From Desarmillaria ectypa (lineage: Eukaryota; Basidiomycota; Agaricomycetes; Agaricales; Physalacriaceae): DNA of 64,000 nucleotides. The stretch lies in the NCBI GenBank assembly GCA_030407005.1, contig JAUDYN010000006.1, positions 1,116,001 through 1,180,000 of the forward strand, given 5' to 3'. Position 1 is the stretch's first letter. Each line of letters opens with the position of its first letter. Positions 34,254 through 46,763 of the stretch are shown here, one piece after another. A program made the translations under genes and the position numbers. Under the pieces are notes generated by a model. It was given only the letters and a program-made list of their open reading frames with translations. It did not search any database and was not told where the DNA came from.

Positions 34254-35144
34254 CGCCTCTGGGCTGATGGATTGGTCGGGAAAGTCACGTCGTTTTCACC
34301 ATATAAGCTAACTGTGTAGTGGAGTGGCAACCAATTCACAGTAATAGCCGTTATGGGAAGGTGCCCAATTGGTTCAAGTTCGACCAATTTGACGACCGCT
34401 CAATAATAGGCGACGTGCACAGCAATCCACAGGAGTCGTCTCTCATAGATTCCTACCTAGTAAGGACAGGTTCTATCATGCAGGAGAGTCTGCGAGAAGT
34501 AAGTAATACCTTGGCGGGGAAGAATTTTGCTCGCAGACCGAAAATTCATGATTTTCAAGTCAACGCCCAGTGCTTGTCATCAGAAAAGCATAGGATAGTT
34601 AAGGCCTAGTCAGCGGATTCCTAGAAACGGATTCCATGCCGGCAGTTGCCAGCAATTTGAGAGGACAAACCAAGAAACAAGAACGATCGGTGAAAGCCGT
34701 ATCGAGGCGTTACATAAGGAGCGCGACGCGTTGTTCGGCATATTCCTTCAGTTCAAACTTCTCCCACTCTGTACCCCATGATTACTAGTCAGCAGGAGAA
34801 TAAAGACCGTTTCATTTCTCCTGGATAACTGGGCCAAAATATTCCCATTGTCATTTGAATATCCAATCCATGAATGACAATGGTCAGGCAACCGACCAGC
34901 GGTGCCGTTTCCTGCCTGCCTGCAGCATACAATTTTGGAGTTCTTCCGTACGGGGATAGAGTCACCGCAGAAATCGAATGATTTGGCAGTAATATAAAAA
35001 TATCCGATGCTTATCATCAACATTAGCGACGAGGATGGAAATAACGCTGTTTCATGGACGATAACGACATTTTTGGTCAAAATAGTAGACGCACGTTTTT
35101 TCAAGTCTATCTTCTTCCTATTCTTCTGCTTACCTTGTCTATAA
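34254..35144. other. Upstream regions of the C2H2 gene and FMO2
   Basis: Divergent intergenic region of about 0.9 kb. Frames at 34319-34609 (plus) and 34748-35419 (minus) have no motif and overlap FMO2 exons. No gene called. Confidence 0.4.
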
Positions 35145-36595
35145 ATGGATCCCTCCCACAAGCGAATATGTATCATTGGCGCAGGTCCATCGGGACTAGC
35201 GGTGCTGAAAATTATTCGCGATACAGAAGAGTTCAAGACAGGGATATGGCTTCCGACTGTATTTGAAGCTCGAGATAAGATTGGCGGAATATGGTGAGTT
35301 GACTCCTTCGCAAGCGCTGTGATCTTCACCTTATCGCACATGCAAGGTATCCTGCACTTCCCACTGACAGCCCTCCCCTGACACCTCTGTATGACTCTAT
35401 GACCACCAATATCCCTCATCCCGGTTTGTTTCCTTTTCTTGTCCTTTGCTACTAATTTTAACCATTTTATTTCCCAGTCATGGCTTATCCCAGCTTCCCT
35501 TTTCCGCCTTCTACCCCCGTGTTTCCTCCCGCTGCAACTGTTGAGACTTACTTACACGATTACGTCGCTCACTTCCAGCTCATTCAAAATATTCGGCTAA
35601 ACGCGTGCGTTGAACATGTAGAATGGAACCATGCAGCATGGCGTTGGAACGTCACTGTGAAAGGCGAAACGCTTGGTTTTGATTTAGTCGTCATTTCGAA
35701 TGGTCACTTTCGTATACCTCGATATCCGAATATCCCTGGTTTAAAGGAATGGCTGCGTGACGGGAGGGCATCTCATTCAGCTTGGTACAGAAATCCGGGA
35801 AGCATAAGGGACGCCTCCACAGTTGCTGTAATTGGCTCTGGCCCGAGCGGTCTCGACATAGCTGCAGAACTGCTTGCATCCGGAGTAACGGTCGTGCATT
35901 CCGTGAATGATTGCGTTCCAGAAACAGCAGCAAGTTTTAAGAAACGAGGAGCTATCACACATTTTGGCGATGGAGTAATGTTCGCTGATGGTAGTATTGA
36001 GCGCAACGTGGATCATTGCATCCTAGCCACCGGTTACCAGATGCATTATCCCTTCTTCTCTCCTGCTACCTTGCAGAATGAGTCCCCTCCCTTATCGCCG
36101 TCGAAGTTATACAACTCCTCTTACCACATTTTCCCTCTTGCCAAACACATCTTCCCCCTTCGAGGAGACTTTCCCCATACCAGCCTCGCTTTTACTGGCC
36201 TCATACTCCGAGGAACTCCGTTTTCGCTATTTGAAGCGCAGGCATATGCTATTGTGCAGGTGTTCCGAGATCCAGGAAGCCTTGACGAGGACAAGGAGAT
36301 GGCCGAACTTCTCAAACGCCAGTTGATGATACCCGCTAAGGATTGGCATAGGCCAACGGAAGCTGAAGCGTTTGATTACCGTGACGGGCTGTATGAGTTT
36401 GGAGGGCTTAGTGTTAGGCTGGAAACATGGGAGAAAAGAATGTGGGAGTATAAAGTGGAGCTGAGACGAGAGTGGATGAAACTTGTGCGATCGGGAGAAG
36501 CTTCTTCCTGGGTCCGGGATGTTGGCCAAAATGGAAGTCATGAATGGGTGGCGCTTCTTGAAAGCATTCTTCAACGAACATCTGCTGGAGCGTAG
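35145..36595 (+). CDS. Flavin-containing monooxygenase (FMO2)
   Basis: Three exons (35145-35293, 35347-35423, 35478-36595) give 447 residues. Motifs in order: ICIIGAGPSGLAVLKI (FAD), FEARDKIGGIW, a middle NADPH site VAVIGSGPSGLDIAAEL, and CILATGYQM. It is a paralogue of FMO1: both have FPPSTP near residue 85 and YNSSYHIFPLAKHIFP near residue 275. FMO1 lacks the second intron and uses a GC donor where FMO2 uses GT at the matching GG-I/V-W junction. Substrate unknown. Tail to tail with the damaged SDR gene. Confidence 0.93.
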
Positions 36596-36770
36596 AAGAA
36601 ATAAGACTGCGAACTTTTCATCTCAACATACAGCTCCGCGTGTCTGTCAGAGATCAAGATTGGCCAGAAATCATGATCGCTATCAAGTGTCCAATATAAA
36701 CTCCAACATGTTCTTCAAGGAGTACGAACACAAGATGTAGACTCTTATTCATGCCACTGGACGCCGATAT

Positions 36771-37592
36771 TCAGTCCTTGAGCCTGTTGAAGTTTCCAGA
36801 AGCTATCAAACCCTTCACGTAGTCTTCTCCGTTCATTTCCTCTCTGTCCGTCGAACACGTATTCGTGTCGTCCGTGTACGCAGGATGCGGCGGGATATGG
36901 TAGGCGGAAGTGCCCTTCCATTCGCTGTCGAAACCTCCGGGCTCGATGATGGTACCCTTTATGTTCATTTCTTTCAGGAAGGATTCTGTGAAGCTTCCAG
37001 CGCTGAAGCAACATGAGTAAGTGAGTCCTGCAGATTTTGCATAATTGATACTTACCGAATTTACTGGAGCTGTAATATGCTAGAGTAGGATTGGCCATAT
37101 AACCACCTATGCTGTTGACATTGAATATCCGTCCACCTTTTCCCTTGGGATTAACTTTTCGAAAATTTTTGACCGCCTAAAATACCCTTCAACTATCAGT
37201 CAGTCCACGCAAAACAAGTCGCGGCTTACCTCCTTCATGATATGCACTGTCCCCCAGAACTGAACCTCGAACTGTTTGCGTGCATCCTCGTCCGGTATGC
37301 CCTCTATTTCTCCAAAGACGACGTATCCCGCATTATTTACCACGACATCCATCCTATCGAATTGCTTGATCGTTCTCTCGAATGCAGATTTGATCTGTGT
37401 CTCGTTCGTCACGTCCAATGGAAGTACGAGAAGCTTGGTTGATAGGAATTTATCTTTAAGATAATCAAGGACCTCGGGTTTACGAGCGGTTGCAACAACG
37501 CGTTCTTCGGCTGCAAGGACAGCTTCCACAGTGGCTTTACCGAGCCCGCTGGAAGTACCAGTGATGAACCAGACACGAGATGTGTTAGGCAT
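36771..37592 (-). pseudogene. Short-chain dehydrogenase/reductase, frame-damaged
   Basis: Classical SDR. Exon 37230-37592 has WFITGTSSGLGKATVEAVL (NAD(P) site), LPLDVT and VVVNNAGYVVFGEIEGI. The next exon (to 37176) has FNVNSIGGYMANPTLAYYSS followed by SKF, holding the catalytic Ser and Tyr-x3-Lys. At the next junction relatives read ALEAFTESF, but here the sequence after the intron fits only if one base is missing (GAAGC then TTCACAGAA). The open frame resumes as SFTESFLKEMN, PHPAYTDDTN and stops early at 36771, so the usual C-terminal 50 or so residues are not recognisable. Either a recent pseudogene or a base-call error. Confidence 0.7.
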
Positions 37593-38365
37593 GATTTATA
37601 AGGTGATTTATGGGTTTCTACTCGAAAGAAACAAGTCTTATATATGAAATAGCTGTCAGTGACGCTCCAGATATCGATGAAGTCGATTTCTACAATATTT
37701 GTAACACATGGGAACTATTCTTTCTCGATACCACTACAACATGGTTCAATGGCTTTCCCACCTAATGTGATACGCTCAGATCTTTGCTAATTGGCACTCC
37801 TATGGTCCTACGATGAAAGGTTCGACATGCTTGGGGGGTTCGTCGTTTCCAAAATCACATTCATTGTCCAGAACGAAAGGGTGATTTATGGGACATAAAT
37901 TATCTGTTCTCGAAGGCAGCCAGGAAGCCTATCGTTTCTCCTTAATCTATCTTCGTAACCAGATTTCACTACCTTTTTTTCCAGGAATATATGAGGATCT
38001 GCATTGGGCCTTTGTCCCTTACATCGGGTGTGAGAGCTGTGTGGTCAAAGATCTTAGCAGTCGGCCCATGGCCCTCGCAAGATAGCACCTGGCTGAACCA
38101 CAAATCTATGGTCTTGTGATGACAAACGAAAAGCACTGTATCTGTATTTGGTTCAGTTCATAGTATTCACCTGTATCCTAGCGGCGTGTGGCGATACATT
38201 CTTATTTTGCACTACCAAAAGGGCACCAGTTCCTGCATCGTAAGTTGTACTCTACGCCATCCATGCACAGGAAAGATGAAATATCCAATAGCAGCAGGGC
38301 ATTGTGCATCTCACTGTTCATAATGTATGGGTAGAGGTTGCAATGTGTTACCATTGCGAGCATTC
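37593..38365. other. Intergenic stretch
   Basis: Nothing supported. Confidence 0.4.
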
Positions 38366-38875
38366 TTATTCTGGATCGGGAGGAAGAGTATCTAAAAACT
38401 CAACAGCCTTCTCCAAGAACTCACAGTAAACCTGTTCGCCCGATGTCTGCAGTTCATCGAAAAATCCATTCTCCTCACCGTTATCCACAAAGCTCTCATC
38501 CCAATCCGCCATTATTGACAGAGTTTCATACTTGTCAATGATGCTGAACCATTCCTTGAGCAAAGGCCTGATCGTACGGATAGCCGACTCCGGCTTGCCC
38601 CAATCCGCAATACGCCATTTCATGTCATCGAAGAAGTACACTACCGTCGTCTTTGTCAGCTAACAGCATCTCGAAGTCATCCCTGTCAAGAAAATCGAAG
38701 AATTTCTGTGAATGAGGGCCGTCTGGGTACTTGGATGCGGCAATCCAAAGCGCAAGCCACGTGAATGACTCTAAGTCATCAAAGATTGTGTGCACAACAG
38801 GCTCCTTACTGAATACCTACATGAACAGGAGGCGGCGAGACATGAACTGTCGTGGTCCCTGGTAGATAAAGTATT
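38366..38875 (-). pseudogene. FunK1-like protein kinase, C-terminal remnant
   Basis: The segment GPRQFMSRRLLFM (the region after the kinase activation loop) leads into VVHTIFDDLESFTWLALWI, the DDLES block typical of fungal FunK1-type kinases. A helical C-terminus follows, ending EKAVEFLDTLPPDPE at 38366. The catalytic N-lobe, HRD and DFG motifs are absent upstream, where another gene lies. It needs a frame change near 38640. Probably a truncated relic. Confidence 0.5.
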
Positions 38876-40088
38876 AAATAACGTCAAAGGCAGGTGAACA
38901 TGCATTTACATAAAAACATCGTCCACTAGACACTTGATCCAAACACATATTGTCAAGGAAGATAGAGATCATCTCAACTCGATCCTCAATCTCGACCTTG
39001 TGCTGACTAGAGGATGCTGAAGAGATGTCCGGACATGAAATGCACGTCAGACAGCGAAACACACCCAGACCATGTTTAAGCACCATGATTGGGAGAACAT
39101 CCATTATTCTATGCTGGCCTGCCGTGCAGCGAAAAATCTCTCTTTGAACATCGCTGTCCTCTTGGAGACAATATCCGATCTTGACAACAACTTCCTTGAA
39201 ATCCATTAGCAGGCCCGCTAGCTGGACAAATGATTTCCACTCAGCGGGAAATCCATCCAAACTGAGGGGTAAGCGTTCAACCTTTGCTAAAATGTTATCA
39301 AGCCATCGTCGCCTCTCATCCAAAAGGGCGCCCCCATCGTTCCCAAGCAGCTTCCGGAGCGGTGCTGACGAAACCTCTTCCTCTTGGTTAGTCTGGTACA
39401 GTGTGTCTGTTTGATGGATGATGGGGACCATTGACCTGTGACCGCAAAATGCAGTCCGCACGCAGAGTATACAAACGACCTTCCACCAAGCAGTAGACCC
39501 CCGGGCATCGAAAGGAAGAAGAATATACTTCTGAGGATGGTCAATGCAGAGTAGGTGGACTCCGCGTTCGTACGGCGTTAGGTCGCAAAATGCAAACAAG
39601 GCATCGACAAGCTGGCCAAACTCAGAGGGAACAACCAAGCGAAGCGCTGGTGTGACGAACATTCCTTGTACAGTGAAGAATCAGAATCGCAGCTCGTGCT
39701 TCTTACTATGGTAGCATACAACCATGCTGTACCATCGACCAGAGTGAAGCAGCTGACTCCCATATGTCGCCGCTTGTTCGAACAACTCTAACCAACTATC
39801 CCGGACACAAACCTCGAAGCATAGATCACTGTCAATATCCTTGAGCGTCGGTGCATTACGTAGAATGTCACTCAAGAGAGCTATGTCTATTGCAATGCCA
39901 GCAGTGAAGGCCTTCATGACGTCGGCACGCCGTTCCGCCCAGTTGGATATGCATTGGGAGTGTGCTGATATCGACCATAGTTTCTCGAAGAGGTCATGCG
40001 ATTGAAAAATAGCGTCGAAAAACTGATCCATGTCTTCTGCTTCACCTTGCCGGCTTATTACTAGTCTAAGACTGGGCTGATGTTTCAA
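38876..40088 (-). CDS. Unknown helical protein, member 1 of an inverted pair
   Basis: Two open stretches, 39681-40088 and 38874-39662, presumably joined by a short intron, give about 390 residues. No recognised domain. Landmarks: WLELFEQAATYGSQLLHSGR, then FVTPALRLVVPSEFGQLVDA, DLTPYERGVHLL, FKEVVVKIGYCLQEDSDVQR and EIEDRVEMISIFLDNMC. All have counterparts in the plus-strand copy at 40770-41879. The start is uncertain: the first methionine in the upstream stretch is not clearly an ATG start, and further 5' exons may lie at 40150-40850. The wording resembles C-terminal parts of agaricomycete MYND-linked proteins, but I see no zinc finger. Confidence 0.5.
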
Positions 40089-40769
40089 TATTTTAGTCTA
40101 CGGCTGAATAAGTGCAATCAAAGGAGTTCACGGCCCGCTATTCCGGAACACCTAACACCTAGTCAATCGACGGTCGGTGAGGTGCGCCAAAGAACCGCAA
40201 ACTTGGACTTCACGGAGTACATACTTACCGAGTGACCACTACCATCGCCATCCTTGAGCATGGAATTCAGTCTGTATCTTTCTTCACGACGTCTCTTCCT
40301 GCTATTCCTCGTCATCATCATCTGCATATCTCCAGAAGAAATCCGCCGTGTTTCAACACGAGACCAGAACGAACTGAAGCAACCCATAGTCAGGGAATTG
40401 CAAAACGCCGTTTTTGAATCTCCGCCTCTCCTTGGAAGAGTCTGGTCTGTCTTTCCAGCAGTATCCAGAACTGGATAGAACAGCGCGATTCTGTCTTTGA
40501 ACGTCAATTAATCGCCAAAAGAGTTCGCGCCTCATGAAGAAATCACAGGATATCCTCCTTTAGCTGAGATGTTGAACGATATTCTTCATAGTACTCCGGC
40601 ATCTGCTCCACACGACGATGTCCCTTACTTTGACAAGTACGGTACATCGTCTGTGACAAGCCCGTCCTTGATCGAGTTGACGGCGGCTGCGAGTTAAAAC
40701 CAGACCTTATATGCGCCGTCTTATCCAACGTGTCTTCGATTACTTGGAAACTCCCTGGCAATGTGGAAG
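40089..40769. other. Region between the two inverted paralogues
   Basis: Head-to-head intergenic space with several overlapping short frames on both strands. It may hold 5' exons or promoters of either copy. Not resolved. Confidence 0.3.
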
Positions 40770-41879
40770 GATATGGATCACGCCGATGAAGTAAAGAATA
40801 CGTGGCTGGAAATACTAATGCAGGGAGCAACATATGGAAGAGCGCCACTACGCTGCGGTAGATGGTATAACACGACCATCTGCTATCATTATCGAAAACT
40901 ATAGTTAAGGTTTCGTTTTTTCACCACACAAGGGATGTTTGTCACTCCGGCCTTTTCCCTAAATCTGACTTCCAGCAGGATTGTCGATGGATTGTTCGCT
41001 TTCCGCCACCTCAGCCCGTACGAACGCGGTATCCACCCATTATTCATAGTAAACCCTTGGAGATATGTTCTTCTCCCTCGCGACGTGAGGTTCTGCCGCT
41101 TGGTGGAAATTTGCCTCTGTGCTCTGTACGCGGACCTCAATCTGCGGCTCCAGATCCTTGGTCGCTGTCATCCAGGCAGTTGATACCCATTAGGCCGTTG
41201 AAACCTCGCCTGCCCCAATTCTTCCAGGAGCCTCAACGTCCACTCCCATCTCCCCGAAGAGACCAGGAACCGAAGATAGGCCGGTTTCCGATCGTCGCCT
41301 GCGAAAGCCACTGGTAACAACCGACTTCGAGAATAAGCCTGTACCTCTGCCCAAAGGTCAAGTTTCCGATCGTGTATCCCATTGCGGCCTTTGCCTCCGG
41401 CAGCCAATGGTTTGATTACATTTCGCGTTGAGGTGTTGAAGCGACCCTTGTCAACAAGTTGCGTGAAGCGTGGACGTCTTTCGCTGAGGTAGCCGGTCCG
41501 AAGATGGATTTCCGCGAAGCCGTCGTCAAGATGGGTTACTGTCTTGAACAAGATAGTGATGTACAACAAATGATCTTCAAGAGTACAGCCGGTCAGCCGT
41601 GGCATCCCTGAAATTCTTTCTGTCATCAAGCTTCAGCAAGGGCTTGACGTCTTTCAGGGTCTTCCTTGTGGTGAATCACGCTCTGTGTATTCCGGTCAGC
41701 GTTGCATCCAGGTCGAGGATCGAGTGGAATTAATCACCATTTTCCTGTACAAGGGAAGCAGTCTTCTGGAACCAGGTTTGGCAGTTTGCGAATGGGTTAA
41801 ATGTCTAATGGACGGCATCATTGGTTCATTAGTGCGTTATTTCATAGCTCTCCTTTCTGTTACTAAAAGGATTATCTAG
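40770..41879 (+). pseudogene. Unknown helical protein, member 2 of the inverted pair (decayed)
   Basis: Paralogue of the gene at 38876-40088, opposite strand. Matching blocks: WLEILMQGATYGRAPLRCGR, MFVTPAFSLNLTSSRIVDGL, HLSPYERGIHPLF, MDFREAVVKMGYCLEQDSDV, QGLDVFQGLPCGES and VEDRVELITIFLYKG. They lie in different frames: a TAG follows the first block (after ICYHYRKL), a TGA follows the STAGQPWHP block, and the stretch 41150-41450 is off frame. Too many breaks for introns alone, so most likely a pseudogene. Confidence 0.55.
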
Positions 41880-42293
41880 CCTGGTTCCAGCTGTTCTTAG
41901 TAGGTTACGGCATCAAGATATATCCATCGTCAATGTCCTGTGTCGCAGAGAACCTCAGAACAGAGAAATTTTACGAGATAAAAATGCTCCCATTCCTCAA
42001 ACAGAGTAGAATCCCCGATCTGTTAGCCATGCGCTTTCCTCTAGCTAGTGCTCCTTATGCGTTTTGCCTTTTTGAACGAGTTTCTTACAACTTGTTCTGC
42101 TTTTCTGGTTGACTCAGACATGGCCGTACGATGGCGAGGTGGTAGATATGCTCATACCATTTTACCACAATCGGTACGCATGCTCTGCTAGATCGCGTGT
42201 TGATCATATTGTCACTTTTACGCAGATATGCGGATAACCGTCGTCAGCGTCTGTCCAAGGCCGCTGGCTCTCATGTTTCACACCGGTTGTGAA
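41880..42293. other. Convergent spacer before SEA4
   Basis: Possibly the decayed 3' end of the preceding copy. Nothing supported. Confidence 0.35.
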
Positions 42294-45200
42294 TCAAAAC
42301 TCGTTAGCGCATGTACAGTCACAGTTGGCTACGGCACACGTCGCATGAAATTGACCTCCATCCTCCCCAAAAAACCAATCAAGAATATGTGAAGCATGCC
42401 CGCCATGTCTGCAGGTCTGACACATAACAATAGCATCATCGATAGTATCTATCCAAGCCAGATAAGCCTACATTCTAAATAGCTAGCACATGCACATACC
42501 TGTGTACCGAGCCTGCGAACGCGCAAGCTCCACATCTCGAGCCCCGTCGGGAATAACGCTTAGGGTCATCAGACAAACAGAGCACCGGGGCAAGGAACGT
42601 CCACAATGAGGACATGTAGCCTAACGAAAAAGGATGTTAGTCTCAACACATACATCTCTTGAGAAAATAATGACCTTTCCACGTCGGACGCTCTCAGGCC
42701 CCTCGTCGCTGAGGTGCTTATTACAGTAGTTACACCTAATCAAAATCTGTCTAGGAACCCATTCGCGAGGAGGCATATACCCCTCCTCAATCGCCCCCTG
42801 GATAATGCGACCACGGCTGATATCAAGATCCACCCGATGGTGGAAGAGTTTGAACCCATCCAGAAGATCTCGGTATGCATCCAGCCACCGATCAACTCGT
42901 GCATCTTCAAATTTGGTCGGGCAAACATAAGACGACATGATAACAGCAGTCTGTATATCGCCGGACCTGTCCACATAAGCTTGGAGAAGATCTATCCCGG
43001 CCTTCGTCAACCCAGTGACGATCATAGCGTCGATGTCTCCACGGACTCTCCGCTCTTTCACTCGTCTCAAGTACGAAGTCAAAGTCTTGTCATCGAGAAA
43101 CTGGAAAGCAATGGCCAGACGTTCTCGGAAAGGTAGAACCTCCTCGTCGAGGACCTCGCGCCAATCACCCAACGTCAGGTGGACGAGCATAGCTCTGAAG
43201 TAGGGATCCTGAAGTTTCACGATTACGCGTTCTCGCAGCTCTGAATGTCTAAAAGCAGCAGACGATCCGTGCGGTGTTAGAGCCGCAAGAATTCCGGACA
43301 TCATATGGTGACTCTCATCTATATGTATCATAAGCACAACGCTCGTGAACCGACAAATGAACCCAGCACCGACCTTCACTTCGCAAGAGCAGCTCCACTG
43401 CCTTAGCATAATGTTTGGTGAAGACCAGCCAGCACGCTGCTCGAGAGATCTTTCCGTCACCCTCCCATCTGCGCACAAGTCAAAAAGGGGGATAGAAGAA
43501 TAGAAAGATAATACCTCTTTATGTCCGCCATGAGATCCTCTTCCCTAAGGCTCCAGCCTGTCAACTGAAGGGCTACTTGTCTTTGCAACAGCTTGGAAGT
43601 TGTCACCACAGGCTTCCACCTGACCAAGTCTAGATCACTACGGTCCAACAACTCCGAAAGAGCGGCGAAGAAGTTCTCTTGTAGATCGACTGCAGGCGAT
43701 GCAGTACGACGTCCTTGATAAGAATCCGAAGCATCAGCGACGTTCAATGCATTGCCATAAGCTGGAGGGTCCTCATACGATGCGTGCACAAACGCTGGGA
43801 ACCCCTCCCAAATGCTGAGTAGCCCCTCATAGCTGAAATCATAACCATGAAGTTTCGATGAAGGTACGCATAGAATATCGCGACTATCTGCATCAGTGCG
43901 GTTAGAAAAAACTCTTGTGCAGCTCTACGAAGGAGACTATTTACATGATATCCACTTCCACACATCGGAGAGCATTTGGGATGAGCCATCATATGGATCA
44001 TGGTCGTCCTGGGCTACAAGGGAATTATGATCAGGCTGCAGGAAATATCAGTAATGCAAGCTTTAGATGAAAATAGGACGACTGACGCTACTGAGGCCGT
44101 ACCCGCGGATTGCCCGTCGTCGCATCACCATAGAAATATCAGCTTGAATCACCGCGGCTACGCTCTTGAGAGATTGTCTCTTCCCTCTGCTCAAGCTACG
44201 ACCGATAGGATAAGTACGACCAGCGGCGGGGCCGGCCAACTTATCCGAGGTTCCCCCTGTGTCAGTTCGTGGTCTTGATAATGAACGTTTCAATGGTCCG
44301 CTATGCGCTTCCAAATGCTGATCGTGAGCTCTCAAAGACGCTGGACTGAATGATCGTTTCTCAGGACGAGTCGCAGCTAAATTCGCGGGGATCTTTGTAG
44401 CAGTTATGCCTCCGGAAAGCGGGGGGAAACCCTCTTCATCTCCGCGGCCGAACAATGGTGGGGTAACAGACTTGTCGGGATCAGACGGTATGGTTCTCTC
44501 TCTACCCCGGTGGGATTGTGAGCGTGAGGGAGAATTGCTCTTTGCCTGACTTTCAGGATCATCTTTGAGGATATCCCAGGGCTCCGGAGGGGTTTCAACG
44601 TCCTTGACAGCCGACAGAACGCGATAGGAAAGCCCTGCGCCTATAACAAGATCCCCACGAGCACTCCAGGATGTTTGTTTTGGTGTATCGTAGACGGCGT
44701 GAAGCTCCAGGTCTCCTTCCTTGTTGACAACCATGATGTTGGATGACAGAGGATGGGCAGAAGTCGAAGGAACTAGAGCAAAGGAGGCCAACGGTCGATC
44801 AAATGACTTGGCTTGGCTAGAAATGAGATGGATGACACCTGGTATGCTAACGAAGGACTTACTTTGGTGGGTGTCATACAGGATTACGTTCGCCTGGGAC
44901 GCTGGTTCTCTTCCTGATGGTACAGCCGCGTCTGCAGTTGCCGTACCACCCCACGGTAAATTAGGCCACGATCGCTTCGTCACCCGGCTGGAGAGTGCCG
45001 AATCTCGCGATTTCTCTCCATCAGAGGATCCGTCGTTCGTCAATTGAGCTTGGGCTTCCATGATGTCCCACATTCTCACTCTCAAAGCGTTTCTCTCAAG
45101 TGTAGCCAGGGTCCCCCGCCTTGTTGAGGAGAACTCAACAGTGTTATAGGGCTGGGTATAGTCCCTGATAGCGCCATCAGCCGCGAACGCATCCCTCTCA

Positions 45201-46055
45201 GTGAAGGTGAGGAGGGGCTGATTAAACTTTCTCGTGTCCCACACAGACACAATACCGTCCCCAAAAGTGGCGATGCGTCTTGACTCAAAAGGATCTGTTG
45301 CGATACCGTAAACCTTGGATGCGACATTTGTCGTCGCGGGAATAGGTGAGCGCAAGTCGAATAGCCGCAACCACCGTGATGATATACTGGCAAGGAGTAG
45401 ACTGGTGGAATTTGGGAGAAACGAGAGGGCAGATACGATTTCGGCGGGAGCGTGCTGCTGTAGGACGCGCGCGTCAGCACGAGGCCCAAGGTCTGGACGA
45501 GGAATCTGCGGTTGGGGTCTGGACGCAGAACTAATGGTCTCTACCGGATCCATAGGCAAAGCCAGACTAGGAAGGCTACTAGCGATGTCATAAATAACGA
45601 GACTGCAGTCTCCACGCGCTTTATCCAGACCAACAGCGAGATAATTGGGATCCGCTGAACAAAATGACAGCGTGTTGCACGACCGAGCGTTCCTCAGCGG
45701 GAAAGAGATGGTCGGGCCCATTGAAAGAACATTGTTCCGACGCGCATATTTCGACGCTTCCAGTCGAAAAAGGTCCACACGGCCAGAGCTGTGACCAACA
45801 GCCACGAGATCGTCGAAATACGGGTTTGAGGACCAGGCAAAACACTGAAGAGGATTACTCGACTAGTATCAGGTGACCAAGGCGACGTACCTTCATATAC
45901 TGGAGGTCATGCTGTGACGTTATATGTCGAATTTCAGGATATTCTTCTGTCCATTCGTACAGTGTTATCTGCGATCCCCCTCCGACGATGAACTTGTTTC
46001 CTTGCCGCGGATTCCATAACAGACGCTTTTCGGACTGCCAGCTTGAAGCGACCAT
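42294..46055 (-). CDS. SEA4: GATOR2/SEA complex subunit Sea4 (Mio/MIOS)
   Basis: Vacuolar-membrane complex subunit controlling TORC1 in response to amino acids. Eight exons (45891-46055, 44087-45844, 43945-44035, 43515-43887, 43374-43468, 42675-43318, 42500-42620, 42294-42448) give 1133 residues. N-terminal WD40 propeller: WNPRQGNKFIVGGG, FAWSSNPYFDDLVAVGHSSG, VYGIATDPFESRRIATFGDG, VSVWDTRKFNQPLLTF. A Ser/Pro/Arg-rich insertion lies around residues 430-600. Then the MIOS alpha-solenoid: DFSYEGLLSIWEGFPAFVHA, AACWLVFTKHYAKAVELLL, ESHHMMSGILAAL. The C-terminal zinc region has CNYCNKHL, CPHCGRSLPRCSVC, MCQTCRHGGHASHILDWFF and CDCTC. All splice phases agree and no lesion was found. Confidence 0.96.
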
Positions 46056-46763
46056 GAGATAGGATGATTTATACAGCTTAGGGCCGCATCAGGGCGAAGT
46101 GGGGGAAAGAAACCAGAAGTACAAGGTCGAGAATGTTTATTTGGTTGTGTCTGTCTGCGGCCACCAAACCAGAATTATCGTTCATAGGCAGACTCTGAAA
46201 CCTCTTGACAAGCAAGCAGTCGAGACATTCTATTGCGTAGTTATTTCGATGTTTTTCTTTTGTTGCTCCCGGACTCCAGTAGGTATTTTTGTATCCCTGC
46301 ACTATCTTTTTCTCTCTTTTTTACATAAATCATACTGCGTCGCCGCTCAGGAACGCGTTGGACCATTCGGAAAAACATTTGATAGCGATAAGAGCGTTAT
46401 AAGAAAATAACACTCTCAGCTGCAGCTCTTCCATAAGTTTTGTATAATGAATCTATCAAAGATTCTATGACGCGTTTCCGATCACCATCATGCGCAGATC
46501 CCCGCCCTCGTGAACGGGCCTCCCGACGGGTATAAAAGGGAGTCGTCCTTCCGAGTCGTTCCCCCCTTTCTTTGCTTTCCCCGCCATGGTCTGCACACCA
46601 TCTTCTGGATGACGGACGGACGGTAATAGTCACATCCTTGAGCATAATGCTTGGGTCCACTAGTCTTGTTTCACCAATTGCTAGCAAAATTAAGATCTTC
46701 CACTCGTACTGTTCACTGATTACTACTGACAGTTTATATTATAAGATGCAAATTTCCGTGCGA
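46056..46763. other. Intergenic stretch upstream of SEA4
   Basis: No gene supported. TATAAAA at 46531-46537 on the plus strand sits 55 bases before an ATG that opens only a nine-codon frame; orphan. Confidence 0.4.

Noticed and set aside
34748..35419. 223-codon minus-strand frame
   Set aside because: Overlaps FMO2 exons 1 and 2 on the other strand and has no motif.
46531..46600. TATA box followed by ATG on the plus strand
   Set aside because: The ATG opens only a few codons and no downstream exon could be supported.
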